This document shows, piece by piece, positions 20,241 to 27,233 of a stretch of 47,201 bases of DNA. Location: positions 1 through 47,201 of the forward strand of contig NZ_JACKSJ010000245.1 in the NCBI RefSeq assembly GCF_025821665.1, in the 5' to 3' direction. The DNA is from [Mycobacterium] manitobense (lineage in GTDB: Bacteria > Actinomycetota > Actinomycetes > Mycobacteriales > Mycobacteriaceae). Numbering within the stretch: position 1 is the stretch's first letter; every line of letters starts with the position of its first letter. Position numbers and translations under genes: made by a program. Below the pieces are notes generated by a model that saw only the letters and a list, made by a program, of their open reading frames with translations, was not told the DNA's origin and made no database searches.

Positions 20241-20668
20241 CTCAGGGTCGCCAGGTAGCGCAGCGCCGCGACGTAGCCCTGCACGCCGAGACCGACGATC
20301 ACGCCGGTCGCGACCTCGCTGAGATACGAGTGGTGCCGGAACTGCTCGCGCCGGTGCACGTTGGAGATGTGCACCTCGATCAGCGGGGCGCTCAGTTCGG
20401 CGCAGGCGTCGCGCAGCGCGATCGAGGTGTGGGTGAAGGCGCCGGCGTTGAGCACCACGGCCTCCCCCGCATCCGCGGCGTCGTGCACCCAGCCCAGCAG
20501 GTCGGCCTCGCTGTCGCTCTGGCGCACCGACACCTCGAGCCCCAGGTCGGCGGCTTCGCGTTCGATCAGCGCGACCAGGTCGTCATGGGTGGTGCTGCCG
20601 TAGACCTCGGGTTCGCGGCGGCCCAGCCGGCCGAGGTTGGGGCCGTTGAGCACCCGCACGGTCGTCAC
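20237..20668 (-). CDS. aroQ: type II 3-dehydroquinate dehydratase
   Basis: The enzyme dehydrates 3-dehydroquinate to 3-dehydroshikimate. The GTG at 20668 gives 143 residues starting MTTVRVLNGPNLGRLGRREP. The active-site Tyr is in EVYGSTTHDDL. Further family marks are NAGAFTHTSIALRDA and EVHISNVHRREQFRHHS with the catalytic His. The longer frame upstream overlaps aroB and is not coding. GTG overlaps the aroB stop as GTGA. It is last in the aroC-aroK-aroB-aroQ operon. Mycobacterial literature calls it aroD, though it is the type II fold. Confidence 0.96.
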   Translation of the reverse strand: MTTVRVLNGPNLGRLGRREPEVYGSTTHDDLVALIEREAADLGLEVSVRQSDSEADLLGWVHDAADAGEAVVLNAGAFTHTSIALRDACAELSAPLIEVHISNVHRREQFRHHSYLSEVATGVIVGLGVQGYVAALRYLATLS

Positions 20669-21747
20669 GATCCGGCTCCGATCTCGGCGTAGGCGGCGGC
20701 CAGCAGCGCCGGGTCCGGGCCCTCCAGCCGACCCGGCTTGGCGAGCCCGTCGAGCACCACGAAGCGCAGCACTCCCGAGCGGGTCTTCTTGTCGCCGGCC
20801 ATGAACTCCACCAGCTGCGGCAGCGCGTCGGCGTCGTAGTGCACTGGCAGCCCGAGCGCGGTGAGCACCCTGCGGTGCCGTTCGGCGGTGTCGTCGTCGA
20901 GGCGGCCCGCCAGCCGGCCCAGTTCGGCGGCGAACACCAGTCCCACCGAGACCGCCGCGCCGTGGCGCCACTGGTAGCGCTCGCGCCGCTCGATGGCGTG
21001 CGCCAGCGTGTGGCCGTAGTTGAGGATCTCGCGCAGCGCCGACTCCTTCTCGTCGGCGGCCACCACCTCGGCCTTGACCGTGACTGATCGCCGGATCAGT
21101 TCGGGCAGAACATCTTTCGTGGGATCGAGGGCCGCCTGGGGGTCGGCCTCGATGAGGTCGAGGATCGCCGGGTCGGCGATGAAGCCGGCCTTCACGATCT
21201 CGGCCATGCCGGCGACGATCTCGTTGCGGGGCAGGGTCGCCAGGGTGGCGAGGTCGACCAGCACCGCGGCCGGCTGGTGGAACGCCCCGACGAGGTTCTT
21301 GCCCGCGTCGGTGTTGATGCCCGTCTTCCCGCCCACGGCGGCGTCGACCATCGCGAGCAGCGTGGTCGGCACGTGGACGATGTCAACCCCGCGCAGCCAG
21401 GTGGCCGCGGCGAAGCCGGCCACGTCGGTGGCCGCTCCCCCGCCCAGGCTGACGACGGCGTCCTTGCGGCCGATGCCGATGCGGCCGAACACTTCCCAGA
21501 GGAAGCCGACGACCGGCAGCTCCTTGCCCGCCTCAGCGTCGGGGATCTCGACGCGGTGGGCGTCGATCCCCTGCTCGGCCAGGTGGTGCCGGATGGCCTC
21601 GGCGGTCTGGGCGAGGGTCGGCTGGTGCAGCACCGCGACCTTGTGCCTGCCCGCCAGTGTGCGGCCCAGCTCGCCGAGCAGGCCGGTGCCGATGATCACG
21701 GGGTAGGGCCTGTCGACGAGCACGTCGACGACGACCGGGTCAGTCAT
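20665..21747 (-). CDS. aroB: 3-dehydroquinate synthase
   Basis: AroB converts DAHP to 3-dehydroquinate using NAD and a divalent metal. It has 360 residues. The glycine-rich VVSLGGGAATDVAGFAA, the VPTTLLAMVDAAVGGKTGIN block and the metal-binding LNYGHTLAHAIE with downstream WRHGAAVSVG are all present. The start overlaps the aroK end by eight bases, and the stop overlaps aroQ. Confidence 0.97.
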   Translation of the reverse strand: MTDPVVVDVLVDRPYPVIIGTGLLGELGRTLAGRHKVAVLHQPTLAQTAEAIRHHLAEQGIDAHRVEIPDAEAGKELPVVGFLWEVFGRIGIGRKDAVVSLGGGAATDVAGFAAATWLRGVDIVHVPTTLLAMVDAAVGGKTGINTDAGKNLVGAFHQPAAVLVDLATLATLPRNEIVAGMAEIVKAGFIADPAILDLIEADPQAALDPTKDVLPELIRRSVTVKAEVVAADEKESALREILNYGHTLAHAIERRERYQWRHGAAVSVGLVFAAELGRLAGRLDDDTAERHRRVLTALGLPVHYDADALPQLVEFMAGDKKTRSGVLRFVVLDGLAKPGRLEGPDPALLAAAYAEIGAGS

Positions 21748-22399
21748 TCCTTCGCTCCGGGTGCCGTGCGGCCATGACCGCGGGGGTGGGCGGGGTGTCG
21801 CTCTGCTGCTGGCCGGCGGGGCCGCGCCGCCACGGCGGCCTGCGGCGCCTGCGGGGCCGGGCGACCGGCTTCCCGGTCGGCACCGGTGCGGGTGCGGCGT
21901 CCAGCCGGGCCACGATGTGGCGCACGACCGCCCCGGGGTTGCGCCGGTTGGTGTTGATCCGCATGGTGGCCACCCGGCGGTACAGCGGCGCCCGCGCGGC
22001 CATCAGCTCGCGGAACTTCTCCGCCCGGTCGGGCCCGGCCAGCAGCGGTCGCACGGTGCTTCCGCCGGTGCGGCGCACCCCCTCGGCGGCGCTGATCTCC
22101 AGGTAGATGACGGTGTGGCCGGCCAGTGCCTCGCGCACGCCCGGTGTGGTGACGGCGCCGCCGCCGAGCGAGAGCACACCGTCGTGGGTCTGCAGCGCCG
22201 AGCGCACGACCTGCTCCTCGATGCGGCGGAACTCCTGCTCGCCGTCGGTGCTGAAGATGTCGGCGATGGTGCGGCCGGTGGTCTGCTCGATCGCGGCGTC
22301 GGTGTCGAGCAGGGCCAGTCCGGTCGCCTTGGCCAGCCGGCGCCCGATGGTCGACTTACCCGAGCCGGGCAGACCGACGAGCACCGCCTTGGGTGCCAT
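21740..22399 (-). CDS. aroK: shikimate kinase with long basic C-terminal extension
   Basis: AroK phosphorylates shikimate at the 3-OH. The P-loop GLPGSGKST (9-17), LLDTDAAIEQTTGRTIADIF and the Gly-rich VLSLGGGAVTTPGVR are typical. The kinase core ends near residue 170, whereas the frame runs to 219. The extra ~45 residues are Pro/Arg-rich (ARPRRRRRPPWRRGPAG, then a Gln/Thr/Pro stretch) and look disordered. The core enzyme in M. tuberculosis is 176 residues. The start overlaps the aroC stop as TGATG, and the extension overlaps the aroB start. Confidence 0.95.
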   Translation of the reverse strand: MAPKAVLVGLPGSGKSTIGRRLAKATGLALLDTDAAIEQTTGRTIADIFSTDGEQEFRRIEEQVVRSALQTHDGVLSLGGGAVTTPGVREALAGHTVIYLEISAAEGVRRTGGSTVRPLLAGPDRAEKFRELMAARAPLYRRVATMRINTNRRNPGAVVRHIVARLDAAPAPVPTGKPVARPRRRRRPPWRRGPAGQQQSDTPPTPAVMAARHPERRND

Positions 22400-23619
22400 C
22401 AGCCCGACGCCTGCGCCGCGGGACCCGAGGGCTCACGCTCGGCGACCGCCCGCAGGTAGGAGTCGATGTTGGTCCGGGTCTCGGCCAACGAGTCGCCGCC
22501 GAACTTCTGCAGCGCGGCGCGGGCGACGACGAGTGCGACCATCGTCTCGACGACGACACCGGCGGCAGGCACCGCGCACACGTCGGAGCGCTGGTGGATC
22601 GCGACGGCCTCGTCGCCGGTGGTCATGTCGACCGTGGCGAGCGCGCGGGGCACGGTGGAGATCGGCTTCATCGCGGCCCGCACCCGCAGCGCCTGGCCGT
22701 TCGTCATGCCGCCCTCGAGACCGCCCGCGCGGTTGGTCGACCGCAGCACACCGTCGGGGCCCGGGTACATCTCGTCGTGGGCGACGCTGCCGCGGCGGCG
22801 CGCGGTCTCGAAACCGTCGCCGATCTCGACGCCCTTGATCGCCTGGATGCCCATCACCGCGGCGGCCAGCTGGCTGTCCAGGCGGTTGTCGCCGCTGGTG
22901 AACGAGCCGAGGCCGACCGGGAGCCCGGACACCACGACCTCGACGACGCCACCGAGGGTGTCACCGTCGCGCTTGGCGGCCTCGATCTCGGCGATCATCG
23001 CGTCCTCGGCGTCCTTGTCGAACGCCCGGACCGGGCTGTCGTCGATCGCGGTCAGGTCGGCGGGCTGCGGCGGCGGGCCGTCGTAGGGCTTGCTCGCGCC
23101 GATGGAGATGACGTGGGAGAGCACCTCGACGCCGAGGGCCTCACGCAGGAAGCCGCGCGCGACGGTGCCCGCGGCGACCCGGGCGGCCGTCTCGCGGGCG
23201 CTGGCGCGTTCCAGCACGGGCCGGGCGTCGTCGAAGCCGTACTTGAGCATGCCGGCGTAGTCGGCGTGGCCGGGCCGGGGCCGCGTCAGCGGCGCGTTGC
23301 GGGCGATGTCGGCCAGTTCGGCGGGGTCGACGGGGTCGGCGGCCATCACCGTCTCCCACTTCGGCCATTCGGTGTTGCCGATCTCGATGGCGATCGGCCC
23401 GCCCAGCGTCAGGCCGTGCCGGACCCCGGCCAGCACCGTCACCTGGTCCTGCTCGAACTTCATCCGGGCGCCGCGGCCGTAGCCGAGTCGACGGCGCTTC
23501 AGCTGGGCGCCGATGTCCTCGGAGGTGACGTGCACACCGGCGACCATGCCCTCGAGCATGGCCACCAGGGCGCGGCCGTGCGATTCCCCGGCAGTGGTCC
23601 AACGCAACACGCGTCCCAT
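22399..23619 (-). CDS. aroC: chorismate synthase
   Basis: AroC makes chorismate from EPSP with reduced FMN. The 406 residues carry family signatures GESHGRALVAMLEGMVAG at the N-terminus, RPGHADYAGMLKYG and RASARETAARVAAGTVAR in the middle, and IHQRSDVCAVPAAGVVVE near the C-terminus. It is first in the shikimate operon. The -10 is not obvious; the upstream GTGGGAAG is close to the ATG and gives only a weak ribosome site. Confidence 0.97.
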   Translation of the reverse strand: MGRVLRWTTAGESHGRALVAMLEGMVAGVHVTSEDIGAQLKRRRLGYGRGARMKFEQDQVTVLAGVRHGLTLGGPIAIEIGNTEWPKWETVMAADPVDPAELADIARNAPLTRPRPGHADYAGMLKYGFDDARPVLERASARETAARVAAGTVARGFLREALGVEVLSHVISIGASKPYDGPPPQPADLTAIDDSPVRAFDKDAEDAMIAEIEAAKRDGDTLGGVVEVVVSGLPVGLGSFTSGDNRLDSQLAAAVMGIQAIKGVEIGDGFETARRRGSVAHDEMYPGPDGVLRSTNRAGGLEGGMTNGQALRVRAAMKPISTVPRALATVDMTTGDEAVAIHQRSDVCAVPAAGVVVETMVALVVARAALQKFGGDSLAETRTNIDSYLRAVAEREPSGPAAQASG

Positions 23620-23673
23620 CTTCCCACGTCGGGTTTCCCGGACGTAATTCGCCGATTCACGGCGCGTACCGAG

Positions 23674-23692
23674 CAGGCGTCTTCACCGCCTG
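23674..23692. repeat. short inverted repeat between aroC and the nitrile hydratase operon
   Basis: CAGGCG and CGCCTG are separated by seven bases in the 152-base divergent region. This could be a protein-binding site for either direction; no T-run follows, so it is not a terminator. Weak evidence only. Confidence 0.25.
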
Positions 23693-23762
23693 TTCCGCCG
23701 CCCCGCGCGATCGACCGCAATCGCAAAACCACCGTCACCGCCTGGAAACACACTCCCGGCAC

Positions 23763-23778
23763 AGTCCATGCATGGACT
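23763..23778. promoter_or_regulatory. perfect 16-base palindrome over the start codon of the nitrile hydratase operon
   Basis: AGTCCATGCATGGACT is self-complementary over its whole length and straddles the ATG at 23772, with a second, out-of-frame ATG at 23768. A repressor site or a start-codon-masking hairpin are both possible. About one such palindrome would be expected by chance in a window this size, so its position is the point of interest rather than its rarity. Confidence 0.35.
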
Positions 23779-24296
23779 CCCGGTCAGCGCTCACCCTGAG
23801 CATCGGCGTGCTCGGCGGAGTGGCGGTGGCGCTGACCGCCGAGGTGATCACCGTCCCGATCTGGGTGGTGTTCCTGACGTGGGCCTCGTTCTTCTTCGTC
23901 GGCGGCGGCGTCGCCGGCTGGGTGCGTTCCCTGTCGAGCAACCTCGTCGGCGTCGTCATCGCCTCGGCCAGCCTGTACGCCGGACACCTGCTGGGCGGCA
24001 GCGTCTTCGCCGTCGCGTTGGCGGTCGGCGTCGGCAGCGCCGTGATGGTCCAGGCGTCCTGGGTGCCGCTGCTGTCGACCACTCCGGCCGTGGTGGTCGG
24101 CTTCGCAGCCACCGTGTCGACGGTCGCGGGCACCGGCAACGCCGTCACCGTGACGACGATCAGCCATCCCGGCCTGGTCGCCGCGACAGCGTGCGTGCTC
24201 GGTGCGTCGTTCGGGCTGCTCTCGGAGTACGTGGCGACGCTGCTCACCGGCGACACCGCGGTGGAGACCACGACGGAAGGTAGCCCGGCGTCATGA
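23772..24296 (+). CDS. DUF1097-type membrane protein, first gene of nitrile hydratase operon
   Basis: The 174-residue protein is almost entirely hydrophobic, with about five transmembrane helices (for example VLGGVAVALTAEVITVPIWVV, WASFFFVGGGVAGWV, LVGVVIASASLYAGHLLGG). The pattern fits the DUF1097/YcdZ family, whose function is unknown. Its stop overlaps the nitrile hydratase beta start (ATGA), so the genes are co-translated. Uptake of nitrile, export of amide or acquisition of cobalt are all possible roles, with no direct evidence. ATG 23772 starts inside a 16-base palindrome. Confidence 0.78.
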   Translation: MDSRSALTLSIGVLGGVAVALTAEVITVPIWVVFLTWASFFFVGGGVAGWVRSLSSNLVGVVIASASLYAGHLLGGSVFAVALAVGVGSAVMVQASWVPLLSTTPAVVVGFAATVSTVAGTGNAVTVTTISHPGLVAATACVLGASFGLLSEYVATLLTGDTAVETTTEGSPAS

Positions 24297-25030
24297 AACT
24301 GCAGCACAACCTCGGCGGTCTGGAAGGACTACCGGAGCCGCTGAACCTCGAGAAGCGGGTGTTCGTCGAGGACTGGGAGAAACGGATCTTCGGCATCCAC
24401 GTGGCGATGATGGGGTTGTCCAACCACCTGGGCTCGGCGTTGCCGCAGTATCCGATCGACGAGGTGCCGACCGCGTTCAAGGACGAATGGACGTGGGCGG
24501 ACCTGCGCACCGGCGCCGAGGCGATGAACCCGTTCGACTACTTCAAGTTCCGCTACTACGAGAAGTGGCTCGGCGGCATCACGCAGTTCTTCATCGACAA
24601 GGGCTACCTCGACGAAGCCGAACTGGCGGCTCGCCAGGCCCAATTGGACAGCGCCGCCGAGCAGGACACCTCGGCAGTGGAGCCTGCCATCGACGACCAG
24701 GTGGTGGCGTACCTGCGCCGGGGCGACAGCCCGCGGCGCGACGTCGCCCACCCGAAGTTCGCGGTCGGTGACCAGGTGCGGATCACCAACGTCCCGGCCG
24801 GCGCGCACACTCGGCTGCCCGGACACCTGCGCGGACGGCTCGGCACCGTCGAGCGTGTCTTCGAGGGCGACTACGGCTATTTCACCCACACCGGCGACGG
24901 CATCGGCGACCCGATGCCGATCTACATCGTCGCCTTCACCCCCGAGGAGATGTTCGGGCCGCGTGCCGAACCGGGACTGCAGACGTTCTACGCCGAATTG
25001 TTCGAGGCCTACCTGGAAGGAGTCAGATGA
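24293..25030 (+). CDS. nthB: nitrile hydratase beta subunit
   Basis: The beta subunit pairs with the metal-bearing alpha subunit to hydrate nitriles to amides. It has 245 residues. The N-terminus MKLQHNLGGLEGLPEP fits the family's DLGGMDGFG start. The C-terminal SH3-like barrel runs from about residue 155 (KFAVGDQVRITNVPAGAHTRLPGHLRGRLGTVERV). Beta precedes alpha, the order found in cobalt-type enzymes, and both junctions are ATGA overlaps. Confidence 0.94.
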   Translation: MKLQHNLGGLEGLPEPLNLEKRVFVEDWEKRIFGIHVAMMGLSNHLGSALPQYPIDEVPTAFKDEWTWADLRTGAEAMNPFDYFKFRYYEKWLGGITQFFIDKGYLDEAELAARQAQLDSAAEQDTSAVEPAIDDQVVAYLRRGDSPRRDVAHPKFAVGDQVRITNVPAGAHTRLPGHLRGRLGTVERVFEGDYGYFTHTGDGIGDPMPIYIVAFTPEEMFGPRAEPGLQTFYAELFEAYLEGVR

Positions 25031-25647
25031 GCGGGCAGTTCTCCTATCCCGACGACCGTGAGGAGACCAGTGCGGCGAAGGTGGCGGCGCTCGAGTCGCT
25101 ACTGGTCGAGAAGGGCATCATCACCCCGCAGACGGTGGACAAGGTGCTGGCCTACTTCGAGTCGGAGATGACACCGCTCAACGGCCGCAAGATCGTCGTG
25201 AAGGCATGGACGGATCCCGGTTTCGCGGCCCGGGTGGTCGACGACACCCCGTCTGCCATCGACGAACTCGACCTGCCCGACGGGATGGCCGGCGCCGAGG
25301 GTGAGCATCTGCAGGCGGTGGCCAACTCCCCCGGTGTGCACAACCTGGTGATCTGCACGCTCTGCTCGTGTTTCCCGTGGCCGGTGCTCGGCCTGCCGCC
25401 CTATTGGTACAAGGATCCGGTGTTCCGCTCGCGGGCTGCGCGTGAGCCGCGCAAGGTGCTCAGCGAGGTCGGTGTCGATCTGCCCGCGGACACCGAGATC
25501 AAGGTGTGGGACAGCAGCGGCCACTCCCGTTGGTTCGTGATACCCGAACGTCCTTCGGGCACCGACGATTTCACCGACGAGATGCTGATGGACCTGGTCA
25601 CCACGGAGTCGATGATGGGTGTGGGGCTCGCAGGACCGGTGTCATGA
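25027..25647 (+). CDS. nthA: nitrile hydratase alpha subunit, cobalt type
   Basis: The catalytic subunit has 206 residues. The metal-binding claw is C-T-L-C-S-C, with Cys110, Cys113, Ser114 and Cys115. Thr (not Ser) after the first Cys marks the cobalt type. Cys113 and Cys115 are the ones normally oxidised to sulfinic and sulfenic acid. The segment PWPVLGLPPYWYKDPVFRSR that follows is characteristic. It acts in the cytoplasm as an alpha/beta heteromer. No amidase lies next to it to use the amide product, unlike many nitrile clusters. Confidence 0.96.
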   Translation: MSGQFSYPDDREETSAAKVAALESLLVEKGIITPQTVDKVLAYFESEMTPLNGRKIVVKAWTDPGFAARVVDDTPSAIDELDLPDGMAGAEGEHLQAVANSPGVHNLVICTLCSCFPWPVLGLPPYWYKDPVFRSRAAREPRKVLSEVGVDLPADTEIKVWDSSGHSRWFVIPERPSGTDDFTDEMLMDLVTTESMMGVGLAGPVS

Positions 25648-25925
25648 GACTCCACGACACCTGCACCACGGACGCGGCGGCCCCGCAGTTCGACCACGAG
25701 TGGCAGCGCCGTGCGTTCGGGCTGGCGCTCGCGCTGTCGGAGTTCGGCCACTACGACTGGAGCGACTTCCAGCAGAGCCTGATCGAGACCATCGGCCGCT
25801 GGGAGGATGCCCCCGAGGCGCAACGCGGCGAGTGGCAGTACTACGACCATTGGGTGAGCGCGCTGCAGAAGGTGGTCGACGACCACAGCGTGCTCGACGC
25901 ACCCCCGCGCGGCGAGGACCACTAG
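25644..25925 (+). CDS. nitrile hydratase activator/maturation protein (NhlE/P14K-like)
   Basis: I place the start at ATG 25644 (ATGA overlap with the alpha stop), giving 93 residues beginning MRLHDTCTTDAA; a longer frame from 25506 lies inside the alpha gene. The sequence resembles the beta-subunit N-terminus (WQRRAFGLALALSEFGHYDWSDFQQSLIETI, YYDHWVSALQKVV), as cobalt-type activators do. Such proteins hold the alpha subunit and swap it into the holoenzyme with cobalt loaded. The family is clear from sequence and position. Confidence 0.88.
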   Translation: MRLHDTCTTDAAAPQFDHEWQRRAFGLALALSEFGHYDWSDFQQSLIETIGRWEDAPEAQRGEWQYYDHWVSALQKVVDDHSVLDAPPRGEDH

Positions 25926-25926
25926 C

Positions 25927-25975
25927 GATTTCGGCGCGCTTCCGCGCGGCGAACGCTCGAGATCACGCCGAAATC
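25927..25975. repeat. 10-base inverted repeat between convergent genes
   Basis: GATTTCGGCG at 25927-25936 pairs perfectly with CGCCGAAATC at 25966-25975. A second stem-like CGCGC...GCGCG lies within. It fills the 48 bases between two convergent stop codons and even covers the prepilin peptidase stop. It may act as a bidirectional terminator without a T-run, or be one copy of a dispersed mycobacterial intergenic repeat; a genome search would tell. Confidence 0.5.
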
Positions 25976-26402
25976 ACAGGACGGCGAGGGTCACCGCGGC
26001 GGCCGTCGCCGCGCACATCGCCGGACCGTGCGGCACCGTCGATCCCCGCCGCCGCAGCAGCGCCACCACCGCCCACCCGGCGGTCAGCAGTGGGGCCGTC
26101 AGAGCGGCCAGCACCCACACGTCGGGCCCGAAGGCACCGGTGAGACCGCCGACGCCGAGCGCCAGCTTGACGTCACCGGCGCCCATCGCGGCCGGTGACA
26201 CCAGGTGCACCGCGGCGTAGCAGGCGAACAGCGCGGCGGCGCCCAGCGTGGCGGGCCCCGCACGGCCGGCGAGCGCGGCGGCCGCGAGCACCAGCACGGC
26301 GCCGGGCAGGGTCAACGCGTTAGGCAGCCGCCGCTGCCGGACGTCGCAGATCGTCAACGCCACCAGCCAGCATGCGGCAGCCACCAGAACCCCCGCCCCC
26401 AT
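25974..26402 (-). CDS. short A24-type prepilin peptidase
   Basis: The 142-residue membrane protein has about five transmembrane helices. The two catalytic aspartates are in CDVRQRRLPN (Asp20) and MGAGDVKLALG (Asp77, the GxGD motif). It lacks the N-methylase domain of the classical PilD, as TadV/CpaA-like peptidases do. No pilin or Flp gene is in the window. Position next to aroE matches Rv2551c of M. tuberculosis. Its substrate is unknown. Confidence 0.87.
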   Translation of the reverse strand: MGAGVLVAAACWLVALTICDVRQRRLPNALTLPGAVLVLAAAALAGRAGPATLGAAALFACYAAVHLVSPAAMGAGDVKLALGVGGLTGAFGPDVWVLAALTAPLLTAGWAVVALLRRRGSTVPHGPAMCAATAAAVTLAVL

Positions 26403-26417
26403 CCGTCGAGGCTAAGG

Positions 26418-27233
26418 TCAGCGCAGCGCGGCCCTCATCACCTCTTTGGGCGCCGGCATCCCGGTGAACAATTCGACCTGCGCGAAGGCCTGGTTCAACA
26501 GCATCTCCAGCCCGCTGACCACCCGGCCACCGGCGGCCGCGACCGCCGATGCCAGCGGCGTCGGCCAGGGATCGTAGATGGCGTCCAGCAGCACCGGCGT
26601 GCCCGCGAGATCCACCGCGTACGGGCGGGCGGCATCGGCCGGGATCGTGCTCACCAGCACGTCGGCGGGCGCGGCGGCCACCCGCTCGCCGATCAGCTGG
26701 CACCATTGCGCCGCCACCCCGCAACGGGCGGCCAGCCGCACCAGCGGCGCGGCCCTGTCCTCACTGCGCGCGGCCACGGTGATGCGCCGGACACCGAGAC
26801 CCGCCAGCGCCACCACCGCGGCCGGAGCGGTGCCGCCGGACCCGAGCACCATCGCGTGGCCCGAGGCGCTGCCGAGTGCGCCGACGATGCCGTCGACGTC
26901 GGTGTTGTCGGCCCGCCAGCCCCGGCCGCTGCGCACCAGGGTGTTGGCGGAGCCGACGAGGTCTGCGCGCTCGGTGCGCTCGTCGGCGAAGCGCAGCGCC
27001 GCGAACTTGTTCGGCATGGTCACCGACAGGCCCACCCACTCGGGGCCGAGGCCACCCACCAGTTCGGGCAGCTGATCGGCGGTGCACTCGATCCGGTCGT
27101 AGGTCCAGCTGTCCAGCCCGAGCGCACGGTAGGCGGCCAGGTGCACCTGCGGCGACCGCGAGTGCGCGATCGGCGAGCCCAGTACCGCGGCCCGGCGCAC
27201 CTCGTCGGAGCTACCGTGCCGAGTCGAGCACAC
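26418..27233 (-). CDS. aroE: shikimate dehydrogenase
   Basis: AroE reduces 3-dehydroshikimate to shikimate with NADPH. Up to 271 residues; substrate-binding LGSPIAHSRSPQVHLAAY, the catalytic Lys in SVTMPNKFAALRFAD and the Asp in RADNTDVDGIVGAL are present, followed by the NADP fold (VLGSGGTAPAAVVALAGLGV). Two starts are possible: GTG 27233, overlapping mltG by 23 bases, or GTG 27200, which gives a 260-residue protein closer to the conserved N-terminus. It is separated from the main aro operon by the nitrile hydratase operon. Confidence 0.95.
   Translation of the reverse strand: MCSTRHGSSDEVRRAAVLGSPIAHSRSPQVHLAAYRALGLDSWTYDRIECTADQLPELVGGLGPEWVGLSVTMPNKFAALRFADERTERADLVGSANTLVRSGRGWRADNTDVDGIVGALGSASGHAMVLGSGGTAPAAVVALAGLGVRRITVAARSEDRAAPLVRLAARCGVAAQWCQLIGERVAAAPADVLVSTIPADAARPYAVDLAGTPVLLDAIYDPWPTPLASAVAAAGGRVVSGLEMLLNQAFAQVELFTGMPAPKEVMRAALR

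Noticed and set aside
25974..26402. truncated pseudogene reading of the prepilin peptidase
   Set aside because: It lacks the methylase part, but both catalytic aspartates and full membrane topology are present; short forms are normal in this family.
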